A stretch of DNA of 64,000 bases from Bradyrhizobium diazoefficiens. Its GTDB lineage: Bacteria > Pseudomonadota > Alphaproteobacteria > Rhizobiales > Xanthobacteraceae. The position numbers and the translations under genes are program-made. The notes beneath the pieces are model-generated. The model had not been told where the DNA came from and ran no database searches. It worked only from the letters and a program-made list of their open reading frames with translations. The DNA lies in assembly GCF_016616235.1 (NCBI RefSeq), contig NZ_CP067100.1, forward strand, positions 1,485,001-1,549,000, in the 5' to 3' direction. The first letter of the stretch is position 1, and the number at the start of each line of letters is the position of its first letter. Positions 16,305 to 28,099 of the stretch are shown piece after piece.

Positions 16305-17270
16305 TTATTCCGCTGCGGCGCGCTCGCTGGCGCGCAGGGCCAGGAAGCGTTCGGCCTCGAGCGCGGCCATGCAGCCGAGGCCGGCGGCCGTGACGGCCTG
16401 ACGATAGGTCTCGTCGGCAACGTCGCCGGCGGCGAACAGGCCGGGCACCGAGGTCGCGGTCGAATTCGGAGCGACCTCGATATAGCCCGAGGGTTTGAGT
16501 TTGACCTGGTCTTTCACCAGCTCGGTCGCGGGCGCATGGCCGATGGCGATGAAGACGCCGTCGGTCTTCACGTCCGTGAGCGCACCGGTCTTGACGTTCT
16601 TCAGCCGCACATGGGTGACCTTGTTCGGGCTCTCGGTGCCGCAGATCTCGTCGACAGCGGAGTCCCAAACCACCTTGATCTTGGGGTGCCTGAACAGACG
16701 CTCCTGCAGGATGCGCTCGGCGCGGAAATGGTCGCGGCGATGCACGATGGTGACCTGCGAGGCGTGGTTGGTGAGGTACAGGGCTTCCTCGACGGCGGTA
16801 TTGCCGCCGCCGACCACCACGACGTCCTTGTTGCGGTAGAAGAAGCCGTCGCAGGTGGCGCAGGCCGAGACGCCGCCGCCCTGGAACTTGGCCTCGGACG
16901 GCAGCCCGAGCCAGCGCGCCTGCGCGCCTGTGGCGAGGATCACGGTGTCGGCGAGATAGACGTCGCCGCTGTCGCAAGTGAGGCGGAACGGCCGGTGCGA
17001 GGTGTCGAGCTTGATGACCAGGTCGGAGACGATCCTGGTGCCGACATGGACCGCCTGCTTCTCCATCTGCTCCATCAGCCAGGGGCCCTGGATCACGTCG
17101 GCGAAGCCCGGATAGTTCTCGACGTCGGTGGTGATGGTGAGCTGGCCGCCCGGCTGGATGCCCTGGATCAGGATTGGCTCGAGCATCGCGCGCGCGGCGT
17201 AGATCGCGGCGGTGTAGCCGGCGGGGCCGGAGCCAATGATGACGACCTTTGCATGAACAGGAACGGACAT
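16305..17270 (-). CDS. trxB: thioredoxin reductase
   Basis: This 321-residue flavoprotein reduces thioredoxin with NADPH in the cytoplasm. The FAD-binding GSGPAGYTAAIYAAR is near residue 13, the redox-active CATC in SACATCDGFFY near residue 140, the NADPH-binding GGGNTAVEEA follows, and the second FAD motif is GLFAAGDVAD. Length and motif order are those of low-molecular-weight bacterial TrxB. It starts at ATG 17270 and heads a two-gene unit with the LysR gene. A 266-base region separates it from the divergent Lrp-type regulator. Confidence 0.97.
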   Translation of the reverse strand: MSVPVHAKVVIIGSGPAGYTAAIYAARAMLEPILIQGIQPGGQLTITTDVENYPGFADVIQGPWLMEQMEKQAVHVGTRIVSDLVIKLDTSHRPFRLTCDSGDVYLADTVILATGAQARWLGLPSEAKFQGGGVSACATCDGFFYRNKDVVVVGGGNTAVEEALYLTNHASQVTIVHRRDHFRAERILQERLFRHPKIKVVWDSAVDEICGTESPNKVTHVRLKNVKTGALTDVKTDGVFIAIGHAPATELVKDQVKLKPSGYIEVAPNSTATSVPGLFAAGDVADETYRQAVTAAGLGCMAALEAERFLALRASERAAAE

Positions 17271-17536
17271 TTCGATGGACGCCTTTCACGGGGGATTTGC
17301 AGCGCGGGCGCGGAACATGCCGGGAGGCGTCGCGGAGGCGCTGAAATGTCAGAGCTAATCTAAGCCTTCTGATGAGCTATGCAAGAATTGCATTCCCTGT
17401 CGGCGGATTTTTCCAACAAGGAACAAAAGTCGATTGCGATGCACGCGCAATAAAATTGCGCTAACGCCGCGGACTGCGCTATGAGGATTGCGAAAACCAG
17501 CGAATACCGCCGCAAAAGGGCAGGAGTTCCAATCAC

Positions 17537-18016
17537 GTGTCGCGGAACCTAGACGAGATTGACCTGAAAATTCTCACTGAGATCCAGGCCGACGGTCGAA
17601 TCACGAATGTTGAGCTGGCCAAGCGGGTCGGCATCTCGCCCCCGCCGTGTCTCCGCCGCGTCAGGACGCTGGAGGAGGAAGGCTATATCCACGGCTATCG
17701 CGGCCTGCTCGACGCCCGCAAGCTCGGCTTCGACGTCACCGTGTTCGCCGCCGTGCATCTCTCCAGCCAGGCCGAGGCCGACTTGCGCGCCTTCGAGGAG
17801 TTCGTCCGCGCCGAGCCCTTGGTGCGTGAATGCTGGATGCTATCGGGCGAGGTCGATTTCATCCTGAAATGCGTCGCGCCGGACATGGCGACGTTCCAGG
17901 ATTTCGTCACGCATCTCACCGCCGCGCCGCACGTGCGCAACGTGCGGACGTCGCTGGTGCTGCATAACTCCAAATACGAGGCGGCCGTGCCGCTCGACGT
18001 GAAGGGGCGCAGGTAG
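17537..18016 (+). CDS. Lrp/AsnC-family transcriptional regulator
   Basis: This 159-residue protein starts at GTG 17537, with AGGAG ten bases upstream. The N-terminal HTH is LDEIDLKILTEIQADGRITN then VELAKRVGISPPPCLRRVR. The C-terminal RAM (amino-acid-binding) domain includes the strands VTVFAAVHLSSQAE and ECWMLSGEVDFILKCV. Such proteins form octamers and sense amino acids. It is transcribed away from trxB. No amino-acid operon is adjacent on its side, so it may act globally. Confidence 0.95.
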   Translation: MSRNLDEIDLKILTEIQADGRITNVELAKRVGISPPPCLRRVRTLEEEGYIHGYRGLLDARKLGFDVTVFAAVHLSSQAEADLRAFEEFVRAEPLVRECWMLSGEVDFILKCVAPDMATFQDFVTHLTAAPHVRNVRTSLVLHNSKYEAAVPLDVKGRR

Positions 18017-18023
18017 CTTTGAT

Positions 18024-18166
18024 CTCGTGCCCCGGACGCAGCGCAGCGCTTCTTCCGCGGTGCGCTGCAGAGCCGAGGCCCATCTCACGGCGCCTTCCCA
18101 TGTTGCCTTCTGGGTCCCGGCTCAGCGCGGCAGCGTAAGAACGCTGCAGCGCGTCCGGGACACGAG
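18024..18166. repeat. dispersed inverted repeat, family C copy 1
   Basis: The unit starts CTCGTGCCCCGGACGC and ends GCGTCCGGGACACGAG, with a second pair (CAGAGCCGAGGCCC and GGGTCCCGGCTCAG) inside. The 12-bp ends match in 11 positions. A second copy with perfect ends lies at 26526-26662. Confidence 0.75.
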
Positions 18167-18210
18167 AATGAGGGCGCGAGTCCATCACATTCCCAACAAC
18201 ACGCAAAAAC

Positions 18211-18237
18211 AAAGGCCGCGCAGATCGCGCGGCCTTT
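18211..18237. terminator. bidirectional terminator between the Lrp gene and greA
   Basis: AAAGGCCGCGC and GCGCGGCCTTT pair around five bases, with Ts on the plus side and As (Ts on minus) before it. It serves the two convergent genes. Confidence 0.8.
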
Positions 18238-18268
18238 TCAAACCTCACAGCGCGCAGCAGCAACTCCG

Positions 18269-18742
18269 TTACCGCCACTCCACCTTGGTGATCTCATAGG
18301 CCTTGGCGCCGCCGGGCGTGTTGACCTCGACGGAGGCGCCCTTCTTCTTGCCGATCAGCGCGCGCGCGAGCGGCGAGGTGATGGAGATGCGGCCCTTCTT
18401 GGCGTCGGCCTCGACCTCGCCGACGATCTGCCACACCGTCTTCTTCTCGGTGTCCTCGTCGACCAGCGTCACTGTGGCGCCGAACTTGATGGTGTCGCCG
18501 GAGAGCTTGGAAATGTCGATGATGTCGGCGCGCGCGAGCTTGTCCTCGAGCTCGGCGATGCGGCCCTCGTTGTGGGACTGCTCTTCTTTCGCGGCGTGAT
18601 ATTCCGCGTTTTCCGACAGGTCGCCGTGCGAACGCGCCTCCGCAATGTGCTCGATGATGCGCGGACGGTCTTCCGACTGGCGCTTCTTCAATTCTTCCCC
18701 GAGCGCGACAAAGCCGGCCTGGGTCATCGGAACCTTTTCCAT
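18269..18742 (-). CDS. greA: transcription elongation factor GreA
   Basis: This 157-residue protein has the exact size of GreA. The N-terminal coiled coil ([20 protein letters not shown]) carries the acidic tip [20 protein letters not shown], whose Asp and Glu hold Mg in the RNA polymerase secondary channel and stimulate cleavage of backtracked RNA. The C-terminal FKBP-like domain ends YEITKVEW. The start ATG 18742 gives [11 protein letters not shown]; the second Met is also possible. It is transcribed leftward, downstream of carB but separated from it by a hairpin. Confidence 0.97.
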   Translation of the reverse strand: MEKVPMTQAGFVALGEELKKRQSEDRPRIIEHIAEARSHGDLSENAEYHAAKEEQSHNEGRIAELEDKLARADIIDISKLSGDTIKFGATVTLVDEDTEKKTVWQIVGEVEADAKKGRISITSPLARALIGKKKGASVEVNTPGGAKAYEITKVEWR

Positions 18743-18871
18743 CTCTTCTCTCGTCCTTCAGCCACGCGCCCGCAACGACAGGGGGCGCGACAGCCTTGAT
18801 TCGTCGGTATGTCCGGGGCTGAACACACGGCCACCGGAGCGCTACGTGGGTTTGGCGCCGGAACAGAACAA

Positions 18872-18912
18872 CCACATGGCCGGACAGTTCCTCCGGCCAT
18901 TGTGGCTTCATT
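18872..18912 (-). terminator. probable carB terminator
   Basis: On the minus strand CCACAATGGCCGG pairs with CCGGCCATGTGG (one bulged base) around a nine-base loop, followed by TTGTTCTG. It lies about 60 bases beyond the carB stop. Confidence 0.6.
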
Positions 18913-18966
18913 GCCAATCACTTAGCGGAAGGCTCAACCCGTCAAGGCCTGGCCTCCCGCGCGCGA

Positions 18967-22434
<3,468 letters not shown>

Positions 22435-22460
22435 CTCTCGCCGGGCTGGAATCTGGGCAC

Positions 22461-22490
22461 AAAAAAAGGGCGCGCTCGCCGCGCGTCCCC
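22461..22490 (-). terminator. Rho-independent terminator of the MFS gene, just upstream of carB
   Basis: On the minus strand GGGGACGCGC and GCGCGCCC pair and are followed by seven Ts. It lies between the MFS stop and the carB start. Confidence 0.75.
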
Positions 22491-22574
22491 TTCTGCGAGA
22501 GCGCGGGGTCTTCCCTCGCGCGCGGGTGGGTCATAGACCAGTTTTTGGGGCGGCGAAACCCCGAAAAATGCCCA

Positions 22575-23744
22575 TCAACCGGCAATTTTGACGGGTTTTG
22601 GCCGTGCCTGCCAGCCGCGGGCGAGATGCACCAGAAGCGAGGCTGCAACGCTCGATCCGCCGATCCAGCCGAGATCGTTCGGCGACAGGGTGGCCAGCAC
22701 CGCGCCGCCCAATGCGCCCCCGATGGCGAAGCCGAGATACATTGCGGAGGCATTGAGCGAGAGCGCGATCATCGAGGCCTGCGGCTCGATCCGGATGATG
22801 CTGGCGATCTGGGCCGGGTAGAACGCCCAGCCCGAGAGGCCCCAGAGGAAGATAGCGCCCAGCACGGCGTAATGCGCCTGCCCCGGCATCAGCTTCAGGA
22901 CCAGCGAATACAGCATCAGCGCGCTCGCCATGCCGGCAAGGCCAAGGGCTGCGGTCGCCAGCGCGCCGAGCCGGTCGGCCAGGACGCCGCCGAGCATGTT
23001 GCCGATCGCGGCGGCACCGCCGAACACCAGCAACGCGAGGCTGATCTGCGAGGCATCGAAACCGAGGCCGCGCAGCGGGACGGCGAAGTAAGTGAAAAGG
23101 GTGAAGCCGCCGAGAGCCCAGAGAATGGTGATCAGGAGCGCGATCACGACATTGCTGTGACGCGCCACCGCCAGCCTTTCGCCGAACGAGGCCGTATTGC
23201 GCGGCAGACCGCGGGGCAGGCCGAGTAGAAGGCCTGCGAGCGCGACAGTCCCAATCAGGGCAACCATCGCAAAGGTCGCGCGCCAGCCGAGCAGGCTGCC
23301 GACCAGATTGCCGAGGGGAACGCCGATGACGGTCGCAACCGTAAGGCCGGAGGTGACAAGCGCGACGGCGCGGCCGCGCCGTTCAGGGGAGGCGACGGCC
23401 ACCGACACGGCGAGCGCCGTCGGCATGCACAGCCCGGAGCCCAGCGCCATCAGCATCCGCGAGGCCAGCAGCAGGGCGTAGCTGGAGGCCACCATAGCCG
23501 CGAGGTTGCCGGCGATGAAGGTCGTCAGCGCCAGTGCCAGCACGGTACGGCGGTCGATATTGTTCAGCGCCACGGCCAGGATCGGCGAGCCCACGGCATA
23601 GGTGAGGGCATAGGCGGTGACCAATTGCCCGGCGGCCGGGACCGAAATCGTAAGATCATTGGCGATCGCCGGCAAAAGCCCTGCAATGACAAAGCCTTCC
23701 GTGCCGATTGCGAAGGCCCCGAGGGCCAGCCAGAATATGCTCAT
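22575..23744 (-). CDS. MFS exporter (DHA1/arabinose-efflux type)
   Basis: This 389-residue inner-membrane protein has about twelve hydrophobic segments, starting MSIFWLALGAFAIGTEGFVI at ATG 23744. Family marks are the GTEGFVIAGLLPAIA start, AYALTYAVGSPIL, the loop NNIDRRTVLA, and SGLTVATVIGVPLGNLVG in helix five. This is the pattern of drug/sugar efflux permeases such as AraJ and Cmr. The open frame extends to 23933, but that part crosses the operator region. It is divergent from an ArsR-type regulator, and two copies of one palindrome lie in the shared intergenic region, one right beside the start codon. It is therefore probably repressed by the neighbour and induced by its substrate. Confidence 0.9.
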   Translation of the reverse strand: MSIFWLALGAFAIGTEGFVIAGLLPAIANDLTISVPAAGQLVTAYALTYAVGSPILAVALNNIDRRTVLALALTTFIAGNLAAMVASSYALLLASRMLMALGSGLCMPTALAVSVAVASPERRGRAVALVTSGLTVATVIGVPLGNLVGSLLGWRATFAMVALIGTVALAGLLLGLPRGLPRNTASFGERLAVARHSNVVIALLITILWALGGFTLFTYFAVPLRGLGFDASQISLALLVFGGAAAIGNMLGGVLADRLGALATAALGLAGMASALMLYSLVLKLMPGQAHYAVLGAIFLWGLSGWAFYPAQIASIIRIEPQASMIALSLNASAMYLGFAIGGALGGAVLATLSPNDLGWIGGSSVAASLLVHLARGWQARPKPVKIAG

Positions 23745-23761
23745 TTGAGGATGATCCCTAT

Positions 23762-23827
23762 GTTCAATGTCTATTGAACTATCGAACGCGAAGATTTCCC
23801 TGTCAATTGGTTCAAGAACTATTGAAC
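23762..23827. promoter_or_regulatory. two identical-architecture operators between the MFS and ArsR genes
   Basis: GTTCAATGTCTATTGAAC (23762-23779) and GTTCAAGAACTATTGAAC (23810-23827) are both GTTCAA-N6-TTGAAC palindromes, 48 bases centre to centre. One borders the MFS start and the other lies 30 bases before the regulator start. They are the obvious binding sites of the ArsR-type protein encoded next to them. Confidence 0.8.
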
Positions 23828-23857
23828 ATAGAGGCCGCTTTGCTATGATTCCGGACC

Positions 23858-24229
23858 ATGAGCCGCACACCCCTCCATCCCACCCGCGAGCAGATCGAGC
23901 TGCCGATGGTTCTGGATTGCTTGAGCGATCCAATCCGTCTTGCGATCGTCTACCAGCTCGCCCAGCAGGAACGTGTCAGCAGCGAACTCTGCTGTGGCGA
24001 TTTCAACGGGCTCGCCGGCAAGTCGAACCTCGCCTATCACTTCGCAAAATTGCGCGAATGCGGCCTGATGCTGACGCGCGTCGCAGGGACCAACCGCTTC
24101 ATGCGGCTGCGCCGCGAGGATCTCGACGCGCGGTTTCCGGGCCTGCTCGATGCCGTCCTCAAGTCAGCGGCGAAGGATGCGGATAGGCTTCAGCTGATTG
24201 CGGAGTGCGATGTGGTTGAGGCGGATTGA
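23858..24229 (+). CDS. ArsR-type winged-helix repressor
   Basis: This 123-residue protein starts at ATG 23858. The winged helix is LDCLSDPIRLAIVYQLAQQE then AGKSNLAYHFAKLRECGLML and TRVAGTNRFMRLRREDLD. The recognition helix SNLAYHFAKLRE fits the S-x-x-S-x-H-L-x-x-L pattern of ArsR proteins. Two cysteines (ELCCGDF) sit before the recognition helix, but no classical metal-binding ELCVCD motif is present, so a metal signal is not assured. The divergent MFS gene and twin operators indicate a local repressor of an efflux pump. Confidence 0.88.
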   Translation: MSRTPLHPTREQIELPMVLDCLSDPIRLAIVYQLAQQERVSSELCCGDFNGLAGKSNLAYHFAKLRECGLMLTRVAGTNRFMRLRREDLDARFPGLLDAVLKSAAKDADRLQLIAECDVVEAD

Positions 24230-24309
24230 CGATTTCGCGCTTCTTCGAGGTTTGCTTTGAGCGGCCTGTCGAAGCGTGCCCGTCTTCGCCCTTCGGGCTT
24301 CGCCGAGGC

Positions 24310-24363
24310 AGCCTTCGCTACGACAGGGCTTGCCTAGCCGAAGCGGCGTCAGCCGCGAAGGCT
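24310..24363. repeat. inverted repeat just downstream of the tRNA-like gene
   Basis: AGCCTTCGC (24310-24318) and GCGAAGGCT (24355-24363) are perfect reverse complements. On the minus strand this hairpin starts at the 3' end of the tRNA-like gene, but it lacks a T run. It resembles common intergenic CTTCGCC-type repeats. Confidence 0.5.
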
Positions 24364-24438
24364 GGAGACCCGGCCTGGATTTGAACCAGGATAAAGAGCG
24401 ATGCACCGCCCTCGCGTAGACGCTTCCGCCACCGGGCC
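24363..24438 (-). tRNA. noncanonical tRNA-Cys-like gene or tRNA pseudogene
   Basis: On the minus strand a 76-nt cloverleaf can be drawn: acceptor GGCCCGG with CCGGGTC, D-stem GCG/CGC, five-base variable loop TTTAT, a perfect T-arm CCTGG-TTCAAAT-CCAGG, then T73 and encoded CCA. U73 with a GCA triplet in the anticodon loop points to cysteine. Two features are abnormal: the anticodon stem GGGCG/CGCTC closes a six-base loop, GTGCAT, and the D-loop lacks the G18-G19 pair that contacts the T-loop. Its D-arm looks rather Leu-like. Either a decayed tRNA-Cys copy or an unusual tRNA; a normal tRNA-Cys must exist elsewhere. Confidence 0.5.
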
Positions 24439-24492
24439 GGGACAATCATGTCCGATCCGGCGGTGTCAGGCCACCTCAGCCGATGATTATGC

Positions 24493-25194
24493 TTAACGCA
24501 CCAGGGGCGGTCGCGCGACGAAGGTCATGCGCCAGCGATTGTGGCCGATATTGGCGTGCGCACGCTGGGCCGCGAAGCCGGCCGCGGTGAGCTTGGCGGT
24601 GATCTCGTCCTCGCTGTAGCGCTGGAGCCCGATGCGCGAGCGCAGATGACGGTAATCTGACAGTGCGGTGCTGATGAGCCCGATCAGCGCGTCCTTCAGG
24701 AAGCCATGCCGGAGGCCAAAGCTCAGCAGCGCCATCACGTCGCGGCCCATGCCCACATTGGGCTGCAGGATATCGCCGAGCACAAGCTTGCCGGAGGGCT
24801 TCAGGATGCGGCGGATGGTGAGGAGCGCGGCATCGAGCTCCTCGGGCGCCATGTATTGCGCGACCGAGTTCATCACCACCAGGTCGATGGACTGATCCTG
24901 CATCTTGCGGACGTCGTCGAGCGAGCGGACGCGGATCTTTGTGTTCGGGGCAAAGCGCGCAATCAGCCGGCCGCGCACCCCGGGTGCCGGCTCGGCGAGG
25001 ATCAGCTGGCCGCAGGCAGATGCGACCTGGCTCGCCGACAGCGCCTCGCCGCAGGCATAGTCCAGCACGGTCGCGTCGGGCGAGGAGATGTAGCCGATGA
25101 TGTCCCGCGCGATGATCTGGAAGTGCAAATCGCGATGCAGCTTGCTGACATAGATCGTATGCGTGGAGTCGTAGTAATCGATCCAATCGTCCAT
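24493..25194 (-). CDS. SAM-dependent methyltransferase
   Basis: This 233-residue class I methyltransferase starts at ATG 25194 (a TTG at 25209 would add five residues). Motif I is ATVLDYACGEALSASQVA (normally E/D-x-G-x-G, here DYACGEA), motif II LILAEPAPGVRGRL, motif IV IDLVVMNSVAQYMAPEELD, and post-motif LKPSGKLVLGDILQP. The pattern is that of small-molecule methyltransferases of the UbiE/type 11 group. The substrate is unknown. It is transcribed leftward towards the tRNA-like gene and divergent from dps, without operon partners. Confidence 0.85.
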   Translation of the reverse strand: MDDWIDYYDSTHTIYVSKLHRDLHFQIIARDIIGYISSPDATVLDYACGEALSASQVASACGQLILAEPAPGVRGRLIARFAPNTKIRVRSLDDVRKMQDQSIDLVVMNSVAQYMAPEELDAALLTIRRILKPSGKLVLGDILQPNVGMGRDVMALLSFGLRHGFLKDALIGLISTALSDYRHLRSRIGLQRYSEDEITAKLTAAGFAAQRAHANIGHNRWRMTFVARPPLVR

Positions 25195-25300
25195 GGTATC
25201 CCGACCCAACGGTTCCTGTTCAGGAACCGGCGCTGCCCCCTATGCGTTAGGGCGGCGGCAACGCGCCGTCAATGTCCGCGTCCTAACAGGAAGGTTTCCC

Positions 25301-25825
25301 GTGAGCAAAGCCCCCAGCAAGGTCTCGCCCGACCTCGACACTCCCACCGATCTGTCGCCCCAGGCGGTCAACAAGGTTTCCGAGGCGCTCAACGTGCTTC
25401 TGGCCGACGCATTCGCGCTGTACCTGAAGACCAAGAATTTCCACTGGCACATCAGCGGCCGGCATTTCCGCGACTATCACCTTCTGCTCGACGAGCAGTC
25501 CGACCAGATCTTCGCCACCACCGACCAGCTCGCCGAGCGCGTCCGCAAGATCGGCGGCACCACGCTGAAGTCGATCGGCCAGGTCGCCAAGCTCCAGACC
25601 ATCAAGGACAACAACGAGGACTACGTTCCGCCGCGTGAGATGCTGCGTGAATTGATGCAGGACAACAAGCACGTCGCCGCTGCGATGCGCAAGGCGCACG
25701 AGGTCTGCGATGAGGCCGGCGACGTCGCCAGCGCGAGCATCCTCGAAGTCTTCATCGACGAGACCGAGCGCCGGACGTGGTTCCTGTTCGAAGCCACCCG
25801 CCAGGAAGGCGGCAACGAGGCGTAG
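25301..25825 (+). CDS. dps: Dps-family DNA-protection/ferritin-like protein
   Basis: This 174-residue protein starts at GTG 25301, with GGAAGG upstream. The ferroxidase signature is complete: KNFHWHISGRHFRDYHLLLD then EQSDQIFATTDQLAERVRKI, giving the His, Asp and Glu that bind iron at the interface between two subunits. The N-terminal extension (SKAPSKVSPDLDTPTDL) is short and only mildly basic. Dps proteins form 12-subunit shells that oxidise iron with peroxide and protect DNA under stress. A divergent methyltransferase gene lies 106 bases upstream. Confidence 0.93.
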   Translation: MSKAPSKVSPDLDTPTDLSPQAVNKVSEALNVLLADAFALYLKTKNFHWHISGRHFRDYHLLLDEQSDQIFATTDQLAERVRKIGGTTLKSIGQVAKLQTIKDNNEDYVPPREMLRELMQDNKHVAAAMRKAHEVCDEAGDVASASILEVFIDETERRTWFLFEATRQEGGNEA

Positions 25826-25835
25826 GGGATTGCGT

Positions 25836-25925
25836 CGGGTGGGCAAAGCGAAGTGTGCCCACCAACCGTATCGTGCCGATAGATTTGGTGGGCACGGCGC
25901 GCAAGAGCGCGCCTTTGCCCTCCCT
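25836..25925. repeat. dispersed GGTGGGCA inverted repeat, family E
   Basis: GTCGGGTGGGCAAAGC and TGTGCCCACCAACCG are followed by TTGGTGGGCACGGCGCGC and GCGCGCCTTTGCCC, giving nested inverted repeats after dps. I recall this type as frequent in Bradyrhizobium. It may also end the dps transcript. Confidence 0.6.
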
Positions 25926-25945
25926 ACGGCACACCGCGCTCTCGA

Positions 25946-26467
25946 CTACTGCCACAACCGCATCAGCGCACCATTGCTCCCTGTCACGGGATCTGCCGGT
26001 GGCAGCGCCACTTGCGGAATCGTCTTCAGCGCCTTGGCATGGTTCTCTGGCGTCGCCCGTGTAACCTCCATCTTCGCGCCCGGCGGATAGGCGCCGATCA
26101 CGCAGAAATCGTCGCTGGCCCTGATGCATTGATGGCCGGTGCCGGCGGGCAGGATCGCAATATCGCCCGCCTTGATTTCGAGCTCCTGGCCGTGATCGCC
26201 GCCGAAGCGGACCCGCGCGTGGCCGCGCGCGACGCCGAGCACCTCGTGAACGGTCGCATGATAGTGCAGATAATCGTAGACGCCGTTGCGCCAGCTGCCG
26301 CCCCAGCCGTTCGCGCCGAACAGGTTTTCGATCGTCTCCTCCGGCCGCTTCCGATCGAGCTTCACCGCGCCCTGATAGACCAGGAAGGGGAGGATGTTGT
26401 TCGGCACGAGCCCGTCGTCCTCGAACACGATGGCGAGCGGCTCGGCATGGTCGCGGACGGCGGACAT
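25946..26467 (-). CDS. cupin-domain protein, YjlB-like
   Basis: This 173-residue cytoplasmic protein begins at ATG 26467. The cupin core is YLHYHATVHEVLGVARGHAR then VRFGGDHGQELEIKAGDIAI and LPAGTGHQCI, giving the His-x-His...Glu...His metal ligands of a single-domain cupin. The N-terminal segment (VFEDDGLVPNNILPFLVYQG) and the ENLFGANGWGGSWRNGVYD block before the core are those of the YjlB family, whose function is not established. It is transcribed leftward, probably on its own between repeats. Confidence 0.8.
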   Translation of the reverse strand: MSAVRDHAEPLAIVFEDDGLVPNNILPFLVYQGAVKLDRKRPEETIENLFGANGWGGSWRNGVYDYLHYHATVHEVLGVARGHARVRFGGDHGQELEIKAGDIAILPAGTGHQCIRASDDFCVIGAYPPGAKMEVTRATPENHAKALKTIPQVALPPADPVTGSNGALMRLWQ

Positions 26468-26525
26468 GGCTGGGCCCCTGCGCGGACGTAGCAGGATTCA
26501 ACGGGCATTGCCCGCAGTGCGTTCC

Positions 26526-26662
26526 TCTCGTGTCCCGGACGCGATGCAGCGCGCAACGCTGCGTCGCAGAGCCGGGACCCAGTGTGCCGCGGCCATGGGC
26601 CCCGGTTCAACAGCGCATCACGCCGCAAAGAGCGGCGTGCTGCACTGCGCCCGGGACACGAG
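26526..26662. repeat. dispersed inverted repeat, family C copy 2
   Basis: The ends are perfect 12-bp inverted repeats, CTCGTGTCCCGG and CCGGGACACGAG. Inside are GCAGAGCCGGGACCCAGT and further palindromic parts (GCACGCCGC type). It matches the copy at 18024-18166 and lies immediately downstream of carA. Confidence 0.8.
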
Positions 26663-26676
26663 AGCCGTAGCTCGCC

Positions 26677-27867
26677 TTACGCGCTCTTCTTCTGCCGCAT
26701 CAGGTCGGCGAAGCGCTGGAATAGATAGTGCGAGTCGCGCGGACCCGGCGAGGCCTCGGGGTGATACTGCACCGAGAACACCGGCTTGCCGTCGAGCTGG
26801 ATGCCGCAATTGGAGCCGTCGAACAGCGAGACGTGGGTCTGCCTCGCGCCCTTCGGCAGCGTCGTCTCGTCCACCGCAAAACCGTGGTTCATCGAGGTGA
26901 TCTCGACCTTGCCGGTGGTCTCGTCCTTGACGGGATGATTGGCGCCGTGATGGCCTTGATGCATTTTCTTCGTCTTCGCGCCGACGGCAAGGCCGAGCAT
27001 CTGGTGGCCGAGACAAATCCCGAAGGTCGGCGTGCCCGACTTGATGACGTCCTGGATCACGGGCACGGCGTATTTGCCGGTCGCGGCCGGATCGCCCGGA
27101 CCGTTCGACAGGAACACGCCGTCCGGCTTCATCGCCAGGATGTCTTCGGACGAGGTCGTCGCCGGCACCACCGTCACCTTGCAGCCGACGCCGGCAAGCA
27201 GGCGCAAAATGTTGCGCTTGATGCCGTAGTCGATGGCGACGACGTTGAACTCGGGCTTGTCTTGCCGGCCAAAACCCTTATCCCACAACCAGGGCGTCTC
27301 GTCCCAGGTGAAGCGCTGGCCGCTGGTGACCATCGGCACGAGGTCCATGCCCTCGAGGCCAGGCCATTCCCGCGCTTCCTCCTTGAGGCCATGCAGGTCG
27401 AACTCGCCGGTCCTGGAATGCGCGATCACGGCATTGGGCATGCCCTTGCTGCGGATCAGCGCGGTCAGCGCACGGGTATCGATGCCGGACAGGCCGATGA
27501 TGCCGCGCGCCCTGAGCCAGGCGTCGAGATGCTTGGTGGCCCGGTAGTTCGATGGATCGGTGATCGCGGTGCGCAGGATCACGCCGCGCGCGCCTGGCGT
27601 CGCGGCCATGTTCACCGTCTCGATGTCTTCCTCGTTGGTACCGACATTGCCGATATGCGGGAAGGTGAAGGTAATGAGCTGGCCGGCGTAGGAGGGATCG
27701 GTGAGGATCTCCTCATAGCCGGTCATCGCGGTGTTGAAGCAGACTTCACCGACGGCATGGCCTTCGGCACCGAGACCAAAGCCTTCGAGCACCGTGCCGT
27801 CGGCAAGCACGAGGAGCGCGGTCGGTTTATGGTCCGGCCAGGCGGTATCGTTGTCATGTTGTGTCAT
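26677..27867 (-). CDS. carA: carbamoyl-phosphate synthase small subunit (glutaminase)
   Basis: This 396-residue subunit releases ammonia from glutamine for CarB. The N-terminal domain has LADGTVLEGFGLGAEG and FNTAMTGYEEILTDPSYAGQ. The class I amidotransferase domain carries the nucleophile in FGICLGHQMLGLA (about Cys285), then TSMNHGFAVD, and the His/Glu pair in SVQYHPEASPGP. Length is normal. It starts at ATG 27867, divergent from the YqeY gene across 232 bases. carB lies about 4 kb downstream on the same strand but is separated by other genes, repeats and terminators. Confidence 0.97.
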   Translation of the reverse strand: MTQHDNDTAWPDHKPTALLVLADGTVLEGFGLGAEGHAVGEVCFNTAMTGYEEILTDPSYAGQLITFTFPHIGNVGTNEEDIETVNMAATPGARGVILRTAITDPSNYRATKHLDAWLRARGIIGLSGIDTRALTALIRSKGMPNAVIAHSRTGEFDLHGLKEEAREWPGLEGMDLVPMVTSGQRFTWDETPWLWDKGFGRQDKPEFNVVAIDYGIKRNILRLLAGVGCKVTVVPATTSSEDILAMKPDGVFLSNGPGDPAATGKYAVPVIQDVIKSGTPTFGICLGHQMLGLAVGAKTKKMHQGHHGANHPVKDETTGKVEITSMNHGFAVDETTLPKGARQTHVSLFDGSNCGIQLDGKPVFSVQYHPEASPGPRDSHYLFQRFADLMRQKKSA

Positions 27868-28099
27868 GAGCCCGCTTCATAAGCCTCCCTCGCGCGCGCG
27901 TCAAAGCGCGAGAGGGCAGATTCACATGCGTTTTTGCATATTTGAGGCCGGCTTCAGGTACATGCAGGCGTCGTGGCCGGGAATCGGCAACTTTGCGCCA
28001 TTTCAGCCCCTGATGGGGAAACAATACATCGGTCCGGTATGGCCTCTTGCCCGCGAACGGCTTAGATCAGGCGGAACAGATTGAGAGGATCCCCCGGCC

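Noticed and set aside
15376..17289. 637-residue frame suggesting a TrxB-LysR fusion
   Set aside because: The first half is an out-of-frame reading of trxB; the true trxB frame ends at 16305 and LysR starts at 16299, so there are two genes.
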